Shown here: positions 42,985 to 51,487 of the stretch, one piece after another
How positions within the stretch are numbered: the stretch's first letter is position 1
Layout: every line of letters starts with the position of its first letter
Origin: Limnobaculum eriocheiris
Lineage (GTDB): Bacteria; Pseudomonadota; Gammaproteobacteria; Enterobacterales; Enterobacteriaceae
Direction of reading: 5' to 3'
Assembly (NCBI RefSeq): GCF_021010575.1
Contig: NZ_JAJNAG010000008.1
Coordinates: 48,059-112,058 of the forward strand
DNA length: 64,000 nucleotides
The notes under the pieces: generated by a model
Database searches by the model: none
What the model was told of the DNA's origin: nothing
The model's input: the letters and a program-made list of their open reading frames with translations, nothing else
Program-made: the position numbers and the translations under genes

Positions 42985-44301
42985 ATGGAACAATATAAAA
43001 AATTCGATGACATAAGTTTTTCACCGATACACCGCAAAATTATGTTGTGGGGTAGCGGAGGCCCTTTTCTTGATGGCTATGTTCTGGTCATCATCGGTAT
43101 TTCACTGGAACAACTTACCCCGGTTTTAAAACTGGACGCTAACTGGATAGGCTTAATCGGTGCCGCTACGCTGGTTGGTCTGTTTATTGGTACTGCCCTG
43201 TTCGGCTATATTGCCGATCTGGTTGGCCGCCGCCTGATGTTTTTGATTGATATTCTGGCCATCGGTTTAATTTCCGTGGCTACCATGTTTGTCTCATCCC
43301 CGCTGGAACTGGTGATAATGCGCTTTCTTATTGGCATTGTGATTGGGGCTGACTACCCCATCGCCACCTCAATGATTGCGGAATTTTCCAGTACTAAGCA
43401 GCGAGCCTTTACCATGGGATTTATTGCCGCTATGTGGTACATCGGGGCGACGGCTGCCGATCTGGTAGGTTATTTACTCTACGACATGGAAAACGGCTGG
43501 CGCTGGATGTTGGGTAGTGCGGTTATTCCCTGCATTGTCATTTTGTTAGGGCGCTTTGAACTACCGGAATCGCCCCGCTGGCTGATACGCAAAGGTCGGG
43601 TAAAAGAGTGCCGGGAACTGATGTTTAAACTGTTTGGTGAGCACGTAGTTTTCGAAGAGGAACAGGAGCCAGAAACCCGCTACCGCCAGATTTTTACCCG
43701 CCGCCATTTCACTTCGCTACTGTTTGTCGCCATTATCTGGACCTGTCAGGTGATCCCGATGTTTGCCATTTATACCTTTGGCCCACAAATCATTACTCAA
43801 CTGGGCCTTAGCGAAGGAAAAGATGCCGTATTAGGCAATGTGGTCATCAGCCTGTTTTTCATGCTTGGCTGCCTTCCGGCCATGTACTGGCTGAACAGTA
43901 TTGGACGCAGACCCCTGTTGATTGGCAGTTTTACAATAATGACTATCGCTCTGGCGCTGCTGGGTTTTGTTTCTGAACCCGGCATTCTGTTTATTATTAT
44001 TGCCTTTGCGACCTATGCTTTCTTCTCTGGCGGCCCCGGGATTCTGCAATGGCTGTATCCTAATGAGCTGTTCCCCACATCCATTCGTGCCTCAGCGGTA
44101 GGTGCCGCAATGTCCCTCAGCCGTATTGGTACTATGATTTCCATCTATGGGTTGCCGCTGTTTATGCAGCAGTACGGCATTTCAGCCACTATGCTGGTTG
44201 GCGCTGGCGTCTCACTGTTTGGCTTACTGGTATCCGTTGTACTGGCACCGGAAACTCGCGGCATGTCGCTGGAACAAACCAGCCAGATGAAACTTTATTA
44301 A
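42985..44301 (+). CDS. yaaU: MFS transporter YaaU
   Basis: YaaU is an inner-membrane major facilitator of the sugar-porter type; its substrate is unknown. The 438-residue protein is closely similar to E. coli YaaU throughout, starting with the shared KFDDISFSPIHRKIMLWGSGGPFLDGYVLV, with 12 predicted membrane segments, the loop motif GYIADLVGRR, and the ending APETRGMSLEQTS. The E. coli order fixABCX-yaaU is kept, which supports a link with carnitine or related betaine transport, but this is inference. Confidence 0.93.
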   Translation: MEQYKKFDDISFSPIHRKIMLWGSGGPFLDGYVLVIIGISLEQLTPVLKLDANWIGLIGAATLVGLFIGTALFGYIADLVGRRLMFLIDILAIGLISVATMFVSSPLELVIMRFLIGIVIGADYPIATSMIAEFSSTKQRAFTMGFIAAMWYIGATAADLVGYLLYDMENGWRWMLGSAVIPCIVILLGRFELPESPRWLIRKGRVKECRELMFKLFGEHVVFEEEQEPETRYRQIFTRRHFTSLLFVAIIWTCQVIPMFAIYTFGPQIITQLGLSEGKDAVLGNVVISLFFMLGCLPAMYWLNSIGRRPLLIGSFTIMTIALALLGFVSEPGILFIIIAFATYAFFSGGPGILQWLYPNELFPTSIRASAVGAAMSLSRIGTMISIYGLPLFMQQYGISATMLVGAGVSLFGLLVSVVLAPETRGMSLEQTSQMKLY

Positions 44302-44314
44302 GGTTTTTTACGAG

Positions 44315-44334
44315 GGTTGCCCAATCGGGCAACC
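44315..44334. terminator. Hairpin between convergent yaaU and aes
   Basis: GGTTGCCC and GGGCAACC form an 8-bp perfect stem with a four-base loop, midway between the two stop codons. No T-run follows on either strand, so it is a weak terminator candidate. Confidence 0.5.
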
Positions 44335-44347
44335 TGTAAAAGATCGA

Positions 44348-45313
44348 TTAATCCAGATGACGACAAAAGTAATCCGCACCGTCGCGCAGTGCCCGATCGG
44401 CACTCTTCATCATACGGGAATAGTGCAAGAAGGCGTGCAGAGTTCCGGCATACATCTGGTAGCAACAAGGTTGTTGATGTTCACGCAATGTTTGATACAG
44501 CGCCCTGCTATCGTCAATTAACGGATCGAACTCCGCGCCGACGATAAAGCAAGGTGGAATATCATGAGTTAATTCGTTATTAAATATACAGTAATAAGGT
44601 GATTCCTTATCCTGTTGATTAGCCAGATAGGCTTGCTCATACTCTTCCAAATCTTTCCGGGTTAGTCCATCCCAACTGCCACCGTACAGGCGGCGGGTCA
44701 TGGAATCCCGTAAACCATAAAGTCCATAATAGAGCAGCACACCAGCAACACGCCCGCAGTGAATACCACGATCCCGTAACCACAGAAGGGTAGCAAATGA
44801 CAACATCGCACCAGCGGAATCACCCGCGAAGCCAATCTGTTGCATATTTAACTGATAATCCACCGCCTGAACATGAAAGTATTGGCAGACGGCAACCGTC
44901 TCTTCAATAGCCTGCGGAAAGCGTGCTTCAGGGGAAAGGGAATAATCGACTCCTATTACCGCACAGCCAGTGTAGTGTGCCAGCAGGCGCATAATACGAT
45001 CGTGAGTATCAAGATTACCCACAATAAAACCACCACCGTGTAAATAAAACAGCGTCGCCCGGGTTTTGTGTTGTGGATAATATATTCGTGTCCCGGTTTT
45101 TCCATATTTAGTGGTTATTTTTACCAATTGCGTTTTGACCATTTCCGGCCCTTCAGCATTCCAATATTTACGCTCGTCAATATAACCTTGGCGAATAGTT
45201 CCATAATCTGAATTAGCAGATTGAGGTTTGGCATTTTGTAATTGAAATTGCAATACATCACGCATTTCCTCAGAAATACACTCAAGAACATTTATTTTAT
45301 TTTCCGGCTTCAT
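44348..45313 (-). CDS. aes: Acetyl esterase Aes
   Basis: Aes is a hormone-sensitive-lipase-family carboxylesterase acting on short acyl esters; in E. coli it also interacts with MalT and alpha-galactosidase. The 321-residue protein has the oxyanion-hole motif HGGG (92-95), the nucleophile Ser166 in [10 protein letters not shown], and the acid and His residues in AEFDPL and GTLHAFLH. It is very close to E. coli Aes ([20 protein letters not shown]). AGGATAAA precedes the start. In E. coli aes is far from the cai genes, so its place here between yaaU and caiF is unusual. Confidence 0.92.
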   Translation of the reverse strand: MKPENKINVLECISEEMRDVLQFQLQNAKPQSANSDYGTIRQGYIDERKYWNAEGPEMVKTQLVKITTKYGKTGTRIYYPQHKTRATLFYLHGGGFIVGNLDTHDRIMRLLAHYTGCAVIGVDYSLSPEARFPQAIEETVAVCQYFHVQAVDYQLNMQQIGFAGDSAGAMLSFATLLWLRDRGIHCGRVAGVLLYYGLYGLRDSMTRRLYGGSWDGLTRKDLEEYEQAYLANQQDKESPYYCIFNNELTHDIPPCFIVGAEFDPLIDDSRALYQTLREHQQPCCYQMYAGTLHAFLHYSRMMKSADRALRDGADYFCRHLD

Positions 45314-45784
45314 TTTATCCTCCAGGCAGATATCGATTAATTTTATTCGTTATATGAAACCGAACTAAGACCCACCGCACAAAAATAGTAATATAATGAA
45401 ATTTAAAATAAAAAAGTCATAATGAATGATAAATTGATTTACACTCCAGTGCTAAAACAGCAAAAAACCGCCATTCTTTCTCAATAAATGATGGCGATCA
45501 AAAAATGTAGTCCACCCTATTTTAATGTCACAAATAATCATTTTAAATTACGCTGAATATACCTTATTGAAACAATGAATTAACATTATCAATTTATTGA
45601 TATTTTTATAAAAAATAGCATAAAAACACATAGTTCTTTGGGGCATGATTAGGTATATTCAGACAGATTGATAATAAAAAACTTAAATATCAATATATCG
45701 TCGTGACATCTATTTATTGCACTAAAAAATAGATAAATGCTGGCAATATTATAGGTTAGTAGTCCTGATGAAATAGGTGAGAAT
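45314..45784. promoter_or_regulatory. Divergent aes-caiF regulatory region
   Basis: This 471-bp AT-rich interval has no ORF. It carries palindromes TATCAATTTATTGATA (about 45588-45603) and an ATTGATA/TATCAAT pair (about 45667-45695), half-sites of FNR type but with unusual spacing. TATTAT near 45751 is a candidate -10 for caiF. E. coli caiF requires CRP and FNR. Confidence 0.45.
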
Positions 45785-46186
45785 ATGTACAGACAGTATG
45801 TTCAAGAACCTTTATATCTTTCCGTTGCTCGCTGGATAATGCAGCAAAGTCGTTGGATTAGCGCAACAGAGATTGCGGAGCACTTCGAGCTGACGCCCTG
45901 TAAAGCTATCAATACCGTTTCCTATATTCTTTCTGCGGTTGATGAAATAACCTGCAAAACCAAAAGTGTACCCAATCAGTTGGAAGGCCGAGGCTGCCAG
46001 TGTCAGCGCCTGATTCAGGTAAGCCATATTGATGAAGTAATTACCACCCGCATTAAGAATGCCGTCAATAATGAAACTGAAAACGATCCCACATCCCGTT
46101 TAGACCCATCCATGCGCGTTCCCCCTCCGGAACTGAACCGCGAACAAAAATGGCAATGGATGCTCTCTAAAGGGCAACGCAAATAA
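45785..46186 (+). CDS. caiF: Carnitine operon activator CaiF
   Basis: CaiF activates the cai and fix operons in the presence of carnitine without oxygen. The 133-residue protein has the N-terminal winged-helix segment (ISATEIAEHFELTPCKAINTVSYIL), the conserved PNQLEGRGCQCQRLI block, and the ending ELNREQKWQWMLSKGQRK, as in E. coli CaiF. It is separated from its targets by about 7 kb and lies just before ssrA. Confidence 0.95.
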   Translation: MYRQYVQEPLYLSVARWIMQQSRWISATEIAEHFELTPCKAINTVSYILSAVDEITCKTKSVPNQLEGRGCQCQRLIQVSHIDEVITTRIKNAVNNETENDPTSRLDPSMRVPPPELNREQKWQWMLSKGQRK

Positions 46187-46203
46187 TTCTCTACGGCCAA
46201 TGG

Positions 46204-46236
46204 GCCTGACGGTAGTGTCTTAATGTTCCGTCAGGC
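46204..46236 (+). terminator. Hairpin after caiF
   Basis: GCCTGACGG and CCGTCAGGC form a 9-bp perfect stem around a 15-base loop, 17 bp after the caiF stop. The following TCCTACTC is not a true T-run. It probably separates caiF from ssrA. Confidence 0.55.
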
Positions 46237-46282
46237 TCCTACTCAAAGCTTCTGCCTATAAAACCGGCAAACGGTTAAGTCG

Positions 46283-46313
46283 CTGGTGTGTGCAGGGATA
46301 AATCTGTTATAAT
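46283..46313 (+). promoter_or_regulatory. Candidate promoter of ssrA
   Basis: A perfect -10 TATAAT lies at 46308-46313, 14 bp before the mature tmRNA 5' end. The -35 is poor (CTGGTG at 46283-46288 with 19-bp spacing, or GGTGTG with 17-bp spacing). Confidence 0.6.
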
Positions 46314-46327
46314 CGACTGAACAACTT

Positions 46328-46692
46328 GGGGCTGATTCTGGATTCGACGGGATTTGCGAAACCCAAGGTGCATGCCGAGGTGCGGTAGGCCTCGTTAATA
46401 AACCGCAAAAAAATAGTCGCAAACGACGAAAACTACGCACTAGCAGCTTAATAACCTGCTCAGAGCCCTCTCTCCCTAGCCTCCGCTCTTAGGACGGGGA
46501 TCAAGAGAGGTCAAAACCAAAAGAGATCGTGTGGATGCCTTGCTTGGGGTTGAAGCATTAAAATTAATCAAGCTAGTCTGGTAGTGGCGTGTCTGTCCGC
46601 AGCTGCCAGGCGAATGTAAAGACCAGACTAAGCATGTAGTACCGACGGTGTAGAAATTTCGGACGCGGGTTCAACTCCCGCCAGCTCCACCA
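46328..46692 (+). ncRNA. ssrA: tmRNA (SsrA)
   Basis: tmRNA rescues stalled ribosomes and tags the nascent chain. The 365-nt gene starts GGGGCTGATTCTGGATTCG and ends with the tRNA-like CGGGTTCAACTCCCGCC and CCA. The tag reading frame (46420-46455) encodes ANDENYALAA followed by two TAA codons; with the tRNA-borne alanine the tag is AANDENYALAA. Its 3' end is a well-known integration site, and an integrase gene follows 446 bp downstream. Confidence 0.98.
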
Positions 46693-46723
46693 CATTAAGT
46701 TCTAAAGAAGTCTAAGAAAGTCT

Positions 46724-46762
46724 TGAAAGCCCGTAGCCACCTTGGTTTACGGGCTTTTTCTT
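46724..46762 (+). terminator. Intrinsic terminator after ssrA
   Basis: AAAGCCCGTA pairs with TACGGGCTTT across a 12-base loop and is followed by further T residues. It lies 33 bp after the CCA end. If the element is integrated in the ssrA 3' end, this terminator is supplied by the element. Confidence 0.85.
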
Positions 46763-47138
46763 GTCTAGGGTTGTCTTGTGTGAACTTGTAATATCTGCAT
46801 ATTTATGGCACTCTGGTTGGCACTCAAGGAAGCTAAATACAGTAACAGAGTGCCAACGATGATTACATATTGAGAGACAATCATTCATTAGACTAGAGCA
46901 AGGAAATGTTCTTTTCCCCGCCCTCTAACTAGTCCCCAGCGGTTGATCATCCCCCATCTAGCACTCATACATTTTCACCTTTCTTGAAAAAGCGTGTCAC
47001 ACGAGTCACAAGCGTCACACTTGCCGCTATCCCTTCTGGCGTAAGGCTTTTATCTGTGACGTCATTTTATGAAGCTGTGACTCAATGAAAACGTGCGTCA
47101 CCTTTCGTGGTAACACCAAGTAATGGGAGATCTAGCGA
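46763..47138. other. Integrase upstream region with GTCAC repeats and hairpin
   Basis: No ORF is seen in these 376 bp. A 10-bp perfect inverted repeat (GTTGGCACTC at 46816-46825, GAGTGCCAAC at 46848-46857) is followed by a cluster of GTCAC motifs: forward at 46996, 47005 and 47014 (exact 9-bp phase), inverted (GTGAC) at 47056 and 47077, and forward at 47097. They are plausible arm-type integrase or excisionase binding sites between the attachment site and int. The binding protein is not known. Confidence 0.55.
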
Positions 47139-48380
47139 GTGCCAAAACAAACAACACCCTTAACAGATACAGAGATCAAGGCAGCAAAATCTAAAGAGAA
47201 AGACTATTCACTCTACGATGGGGACGGCTTGAATCTTTTAATAAAAACAACCGGCAGTAAAATTTGGCAATTCCGCTACTCACGTCCAATAGATCGAAAA
47301 CGCGCTAAGCTTACGTTCGGTTCATATCCATCAATCCCATTAAAAAACGCTCGTGAACTCCGCGATAATGCCAGAGCTTTAATAGCCAGAAACATTGATC
47401 CCCAAGACCATGAACGCATGCAACAGCAGAAAGCACGGGAGACCAAGGCTAATACATTTCAAGTTGTCGCTGGTATGTGGTGGGAGGTGAAGAAAAAAAG
47501 CGTTACTGAAGACTACGCCAAGGACATCTGGCGCTCGCTGGAAAAAGATGTCTTCCCTATGATTGGTAATATTGCTATAGCGGATATTAAAAGGCGTACT
47601 TTAGTTCTAACTCTCGAACCGATTCAAGATCGCGGCGCACTTGAAACAGTCAGACGGCTTTGCCAGCGTATCAATGAGATTATGATTTATGCTATGAACA
47701 AAGGCCTGATCGATGTAGCCCCCAGCGTTAACATCAGTAAGGCATTCGCTAAGCCGCAAAAGAAACACATGCCAAGCATACGTCCTGAGCTGCTACCTGA
47801 ACTGATGCAGACTATGAAGCTAGCTAGTATTGAACTACCTACCCGCTGTCTTTTTATGTGGCAATTGCTAACGCTTACCCGCCCTGCTGAAGCATCAGGT
47901 ACACGTTGGGACGAGATCGATCTTGATGCCAAACTATGGCGCATCCCTGCCAATAGAATGAAGATGAACCGAGAGCATGTAGTCCCTCTATCAGAACAAG
48001 CATTAGTTATCCTAAATAGAATGAAACCTCTTAGCGGTCACAGGGAATATGTCTTCCCTAGTCGAATTAAACCAACCCAACCTATGAATAGCCAAACTGT
48101 TAACGCAGCGCTTAAGCGTGCCGGATTTGGCGGCGTGCTGGTTTCTCACGGTCTACGCTCTATCGGTAGCACTGCACTCAATGAGGAAGGATTTTCACCT
48201 GACGTAATCGAAGCGGCTCTTGCTCACGTTGATAAGAATGAAGTAAGGCGTGCCTATAATCGCAGTGACTATCTGGAACAGCGTAAACCGATGATGCAAT
48301 GGTGGGCTGATTTTATTACAGCTGCGGATAGCGGTAGTGTGATGGATAGCGGCATTCGGGGATTGAGGGCTGTGGGATGA
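47139..48380 (+). CDS. P4-type tyrosine integrase
   Basis: The 413-residue protein is a tyrosine recombinase with an N-terminal arm-binding domain (LTDTEIKAAKSKEKDYSLYDGDGLNLL), a core-binding helical domain, and a catalytic domain with Arg248 (TLTRPAEASG), His337-x-x-Arg340 (SHGLRS), His363 (LAHVD) and Tyr373 (RRAYNRSDY). All catalytic residues are present. It starts with GTG at 47139, with GGGAG upstream, and lies directly after ssrA, its likely attachment site. Its stop overlaps the next gene (ATGA). Confidence 0.93.
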   Translation: MPKQTTPLTDTEIKAAKSKEKDYSLYDGDGLNLLIKTTGSKIWQFRYSRPIDRKRAKLTFGSYPSIPLKNARELRDNARALIARNIDPQDHERMQQQKARETKANTFQVVAGMWWEVKKKSVTEDYAKDIWRSLEKDVFPMIGNIAIADIKRRTLVLTLEPIQDRGALETVRRLCQRINEIMIYAMNKGLIDVAPSVNISKAFAKPQKKHMPSIRPELLPELMQTMKLASIELPTRCLFMWQLLTLTRPAEASGTRWDEIDLDAKLWRIPANRMKMNREHVVPLSEQALVILNRMKPLSGHREYVFPSRIKPTQPMNSQTVNAALKRAGFGGVLVSHGLRSIGSTALNEEGFSPDVIEAALAHVDKNEVRRAYNRSDYLEQRKPMMQWWADFITAADSGSVMDSGIRGLRAVG

Positions 48381-48883
48381 GCAAGAAAAAAATTGCAGCC
48401 TCGGAATTAGAATTATTAGATGCAGAAATATCGAAAGCATTAAACGAAGCCTCTACTTTAGAAACATCAAATTCAGAAGGAACATTATTTTTCCTCCATC
48501 GTCCAAATAGCGAGCTGATTTCACAATTATCAAACATTGGTTTTTCTTATGATGATTATATTGCATGGCTATCAAATTTTAGCGAGTGGCTAACAAAAAT
48601 TGCCATTAACTTTCCTGCATTATATCAAAGCATCTCAGATGATTTTTACTCAGAAGAAATAACAAATAAAGAACTTGTAGAGTCCAAATCTTTTCATGCT
48701 ATATATCGACTGTTATTGCTATCAACTTCTGATGAATTACGTATACGAACAATTGCAGGATTAATTCTAATATTTAAAGCAGCTGGGAATAATGAACTAC
48801 TAGAAGATATCCAATTTGTTTTTCCGAACCTGAAGACCAAAAGGATTAATAGAAATGAACGCCTATTTAGCATCAGTACATAG
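48377..48883 (+). CDS. Unknown protein coupled to the integrase
   Basis: I do not recognise this 168-residue protein. Its start overlaps the integrase stop by 4 bp (ATGA), so it is probably translated from the same mRNA. It is acidic at the N-terminus, mostly helical in appearance, with aromatic-rich segments (FFLHRPNSELISQL, YDDYIAWLSNFSEW) and no membrane span or catalytic motif that I can name. Its DNA is clearly more AT-rich than the integrase and the core genes. A role in element maintenance or regulation is only a guess. Confidence 0.7.
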   Translation: MSKKKIAASELELLDAEISKALNEASTLETSNSEGTLFFLHRPNSELISQLSNIGFSYDDYIAWLSNFSEWLTKIAINFPALYQSISDDFYSEEITNKELVESKSFHAIYRLLLLSTSDELRIRTIAGLILIFKAAGNNELLEDIQFVFPNLKTKRINRNERLFSIST

Positions 48884-49484
48884 ACGATGGGAAGAACGCT
48901 TACAGCAACAAGCTACCGATTCTATTGAGCCTAAAGAGATATACCGTCCCTATACTCAAAAACTAGCTGATAAAATTCGCTCATGGCTCAACGAACTTGA
49001 TGCTGAATATCATAATAATACTTTTTATGAATGCGATTTATGCCAGATGTTTAAGTGTAAGAAAGAAGATCTGGCGATTGCATCATCAAGCATCCCGCTC
49101 TACAGCCAAGTAATAACTGTCAATGGAGTAAGGGTTCGTAGCTATTCTCTGGTGCCACTTACAGCTTCTCAGTTGGAGCTTAATGACGTTCAACTATTCA
49201 TGATGGATTGTTTACAACGGGGATATATCACAACACCACAAAACGGCTGGCTCCTAATTATCCCCTCAGTAAATCTCTATGAGGCATTTGTTCATAGTGA
49301 ACAATATCAAGGAACAAGCCGTTTATCTTTTGGGCGAAACCTTTCAAAGATGGGATTCGCTAAGGCTGTTCTTGCTGGTAATCCGCCCTATAGATGTCGG
49401 TCGTTTAAACTAAAACCATTGGATGAAGCTAGGCATGATTTTGCGACCATAATATTAGGTGATGAAAAATATAGATGGGAGTGA
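48855..49484 (+). CDS. Unknown protein, possible winged-helix C-terminus
   Basis: This 209-residue protein overlaps the previous gene by 29 bp in another frame and has AAGGATT upstream of its ATG. The C-terminal part (LYEAFVHSEQYQGTSRLSF, then NLSKMGF, then RCRSFKLKPLDEARHDF) recalls the winged-helix tail of phage and satellite primase-helicases (D5/VapE type), here without any primase or helicase domain. The middle has a CDLCQMFKCKKED segment with three cysteines. This homology is from pattern memory and needs a profile search. Confidence 0.65.
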   Translation: MNAYLASVHRRWEERLQQQATDSIEPKEIYRPYTQKLADKIRSWLNELDAEYHNNTFYECDLCQMFKCKKEDLAIASSSIPLYSQVITVNGVRVRSYSLVPLTASQLELNDVQLFMMDCLQRGYITTPQNGWLLIIPSVNLYEAFVHSEQYQGTSRLSFGRNLSKMGFAKAVLAGNPPYRCRSFKLKPLDEARHDFATIILGDEKYRWE

Positions 49485-49760
49485 CCTATTTATCATATTA
49501 AATGTAGTAGCCACAACTTGCTCTAACCGCCGGTTAAGAGTAAGAAGCTGGCGTTCCTCTTCCTCGACTCCTCAATAGAAAGACCATAGATGACACAATT
49601 CATTAATACATAGGTGAATATAATTTCGCCATTTCAGGTTTTATTATGTTGATTTCTTGTTTTTCCATCTGCAAAAATATCATTTCAACTTAAAAAATAT
49701 TCGCTTGAACAAACTTCTGGTGTACCATTCGCATAGCTAAATACAACAATAAGGACCATT

Positions 49761-49991
49761 ATGATCCGCTGCCATCTTGCTCGGCTCATGGGCGAACATA
49801 AGATGCGAATAGCCGATGTTGTCAGGGAAACTGGCCTGAGTCGCAACACTATCACTTTGCTTTACAAAGAGACGGCTCAGAAGGTTGACCTAGATACATT
49901 AGAAAGGCTTTGCGTGCTTTTTGACTGTGAAATACACGATTTATTGCAAAAGGTTCCTGCTTCGCAGAATCGTACAGAGAAAAATAAATGA
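49761..49991 (+). CDS. XRE-family regulator (Cro/C1 helix-turn-helix)
   Basis: The 76-residue protein is a single helix-turn-helix domain (MRIADVVRETGLSRNTITLLYKETAQKVDLDTLERLCVLFDCEIHDLL), like small YozG-type or RM controller-like regulators. Its stop overlaps the start of the first hsdM gene in an ATGA, so it is the first gene of the restriction operon and probably controls it. The 276 bp before it (49485-49760) are AT-rich and hold no gene; they likely contain the operon promoter. Confidence 0.85.
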   Translation: MIRCHLARLMGEHKMRIADVVRETGLSRNTITLLYKETAQKVDLDTLERLCVLFDCEIHDLLQKVPASQNRTEKNK

Positions 49992-51487
49992 CACTTATTA
50001 ACCTAAAAGATCTCGAAGCCCATCTTTGGCATGCTGCCCATATTATCACCGGGCCAATCGATGCATCAGATTACAAAACGTACATTTTCCCCATCTTGTT
50101 CTTCAAGCGCATTTGTGATGTATATGACGAAGAATTTGCCGATGCGATGGAGAGCGTTGGGGATGCAGAGCTTGCCAAAGGTAAGATGTTTCATCGAATT
50201 CAGATACCTGAAAATTGCCACTGGCGCGATGTTTTCGCTGAGACCAAAGACATCGGGCAGGCCTTAAAAGACTCTTTCCGTGGTATAGAACTAGCAAACC
50301 CTAAACTGCATGGCATTTTTGGCGATGCCAGCTGGACCAATAAAGAACGCCTTTCAGATGAGTTACTGGCTACGTTACTCAATCACTTCAACAAGGTGAA
50401 CCTTGGCGTTTCTAGTGTCCGTGACGATGATATGGGGCGCGCATACGAGTATCTGATCAAACGTTTTGCAGACAAAGCCAATAAGAAAGCCGGTGAGTTC
50501 TACACCCCACGTACTATTGTTCGCTTGATGGTTAACATTCTTGATCCAAAAGCTGGTGAGAGTGTCTACGATCCTGCCTGTGGTACTGGTGGTATGCTGC
50601 TCGAGACTATCCACCATGTAAAAGAAAACGGTGGAGATCCGCGTCTGCTAAAAATCAAAGGACAGGAAAAAAACCTGACCACCGAAGCCATTGCGCGAAT
50701 GAACCTGTTCCTGCACGGTCAGGAGGATTTCGATATTATTCGCGGGGATACGCTGCGTGAACCCAAGTTTTTGCAAAGCGACCATTTAGAAACTTTCGAC
50801 TGCGTTGTTGCCAACCCACCATTTAGCTTGAAGGAATGGGGATACGATCTGTGGTCGAACGATCCCTATGGCCGTAAGCAATATGCTCTGGCGCCTAAAA
50901 CAAATGGTGATTTTGCCTGGGTACAGCATATGTTTGCTTCACTTAACGACAATGGGCGTATGGCTGTTGTGTTACCTCATGGTGTGCTATTTCGTGGCGG
51001 AACTGAGGGAGTAATTCGAACCAAATTGCTGCAAGAAAATCGCATTGTGGCGATTATTGGTGTCGCTTCCAATCTATTCTATGGGACTGGTATTCCTGCG
51101 TGTATTTTGGTGCTGCGAAAATCACGTCCGACAACACATAAAGATCATGTATTGATCATCAATGCTGAAGAAATCTATACCAAGGGACGTGCACAGAATA
51201 CGCTGTCCAACAAACAGGCTGATGACATATACCAAATCTACCATGACCAGATTCAAAAAGGGCCAGATGCAAAAGAAATCGAAGGCGTTGCACGCTGGGT
51301 ACCTCTGAAGGAGATTGAAGAAAATGACTTCAATCTAAATATTGCTCGTTATGTGCAAAAGCCTCTCGAAGAAGAAAACATCACTGTGGAAGAGGCGCTC
51401 AAAGATTTTCAACGGAAACTGGCTGAGCTGGAAAAAGCTGAAGAGGAGCTGGAAGCCCTGCTTATCAAAGAAGGGTTCGAGGTATGA
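49988..51487 (+). CDS. hsdM: Type I methyltransferase subunit HsdM, copy 1
   Basis: HsdM is the N6-adenine methyltransferase subunit of type I restriction-modification enzymes. The 499-residue protein has the HsdM helical N-terminal domain (LEAHLWHAAHIITGPIDASDY), SAM motif I DPACGTGGM (195-203) and catalytic motif IV NPPF (276-279), so it appears active. The C-terminal coiled coil (FQRKLAELEKAEEELEALL) is the part that usually contacts HsdS. Its stop overlaps the start of a second, different hsdM by 4 bp. Confidence 0.93.
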   Translation: MTLINLKDLEAHLWHAAHIITGPIDASDYKTYIFPILFFKRICDVYDEEFADAMESVGDAELAKGKMFHRIQIPENCHWRDVFAETKDIGQALKDSFRGIELANPKLHGIFGDASWTNKERLSDELLATLLNHFNKVNLGVSSVRDDDMGRAYEYLIKRFADKANKKAGEFYTPRTIVRLMVNILDPKAGESVYDPACGTGGMLLETIHHVKENGGDPRLLKIKGQEKNLTTEAIARMNLFLHGQEDFDIIRGDTLREPKFLQSDHLETFDCVVANPPFSLKEWGYDLWSNDPYGRKQYALAPKTNGDFAWVQHMFASLNDNGRMAVVLPHGVLFRGGTEGVIRTKLLQENRIVAIIGVASNLFYGTGIPACILVLRKSRPTTHKDHVLIINAEEIYTKGRAQNTLSNKQADDIYQIYHDQIQKGPDAKEIEGVARWVPLKEIEENDFNLNIARYVQKPLEEENITVEEALKDFQRKLAELEKAEEELEALLIKEGFEV

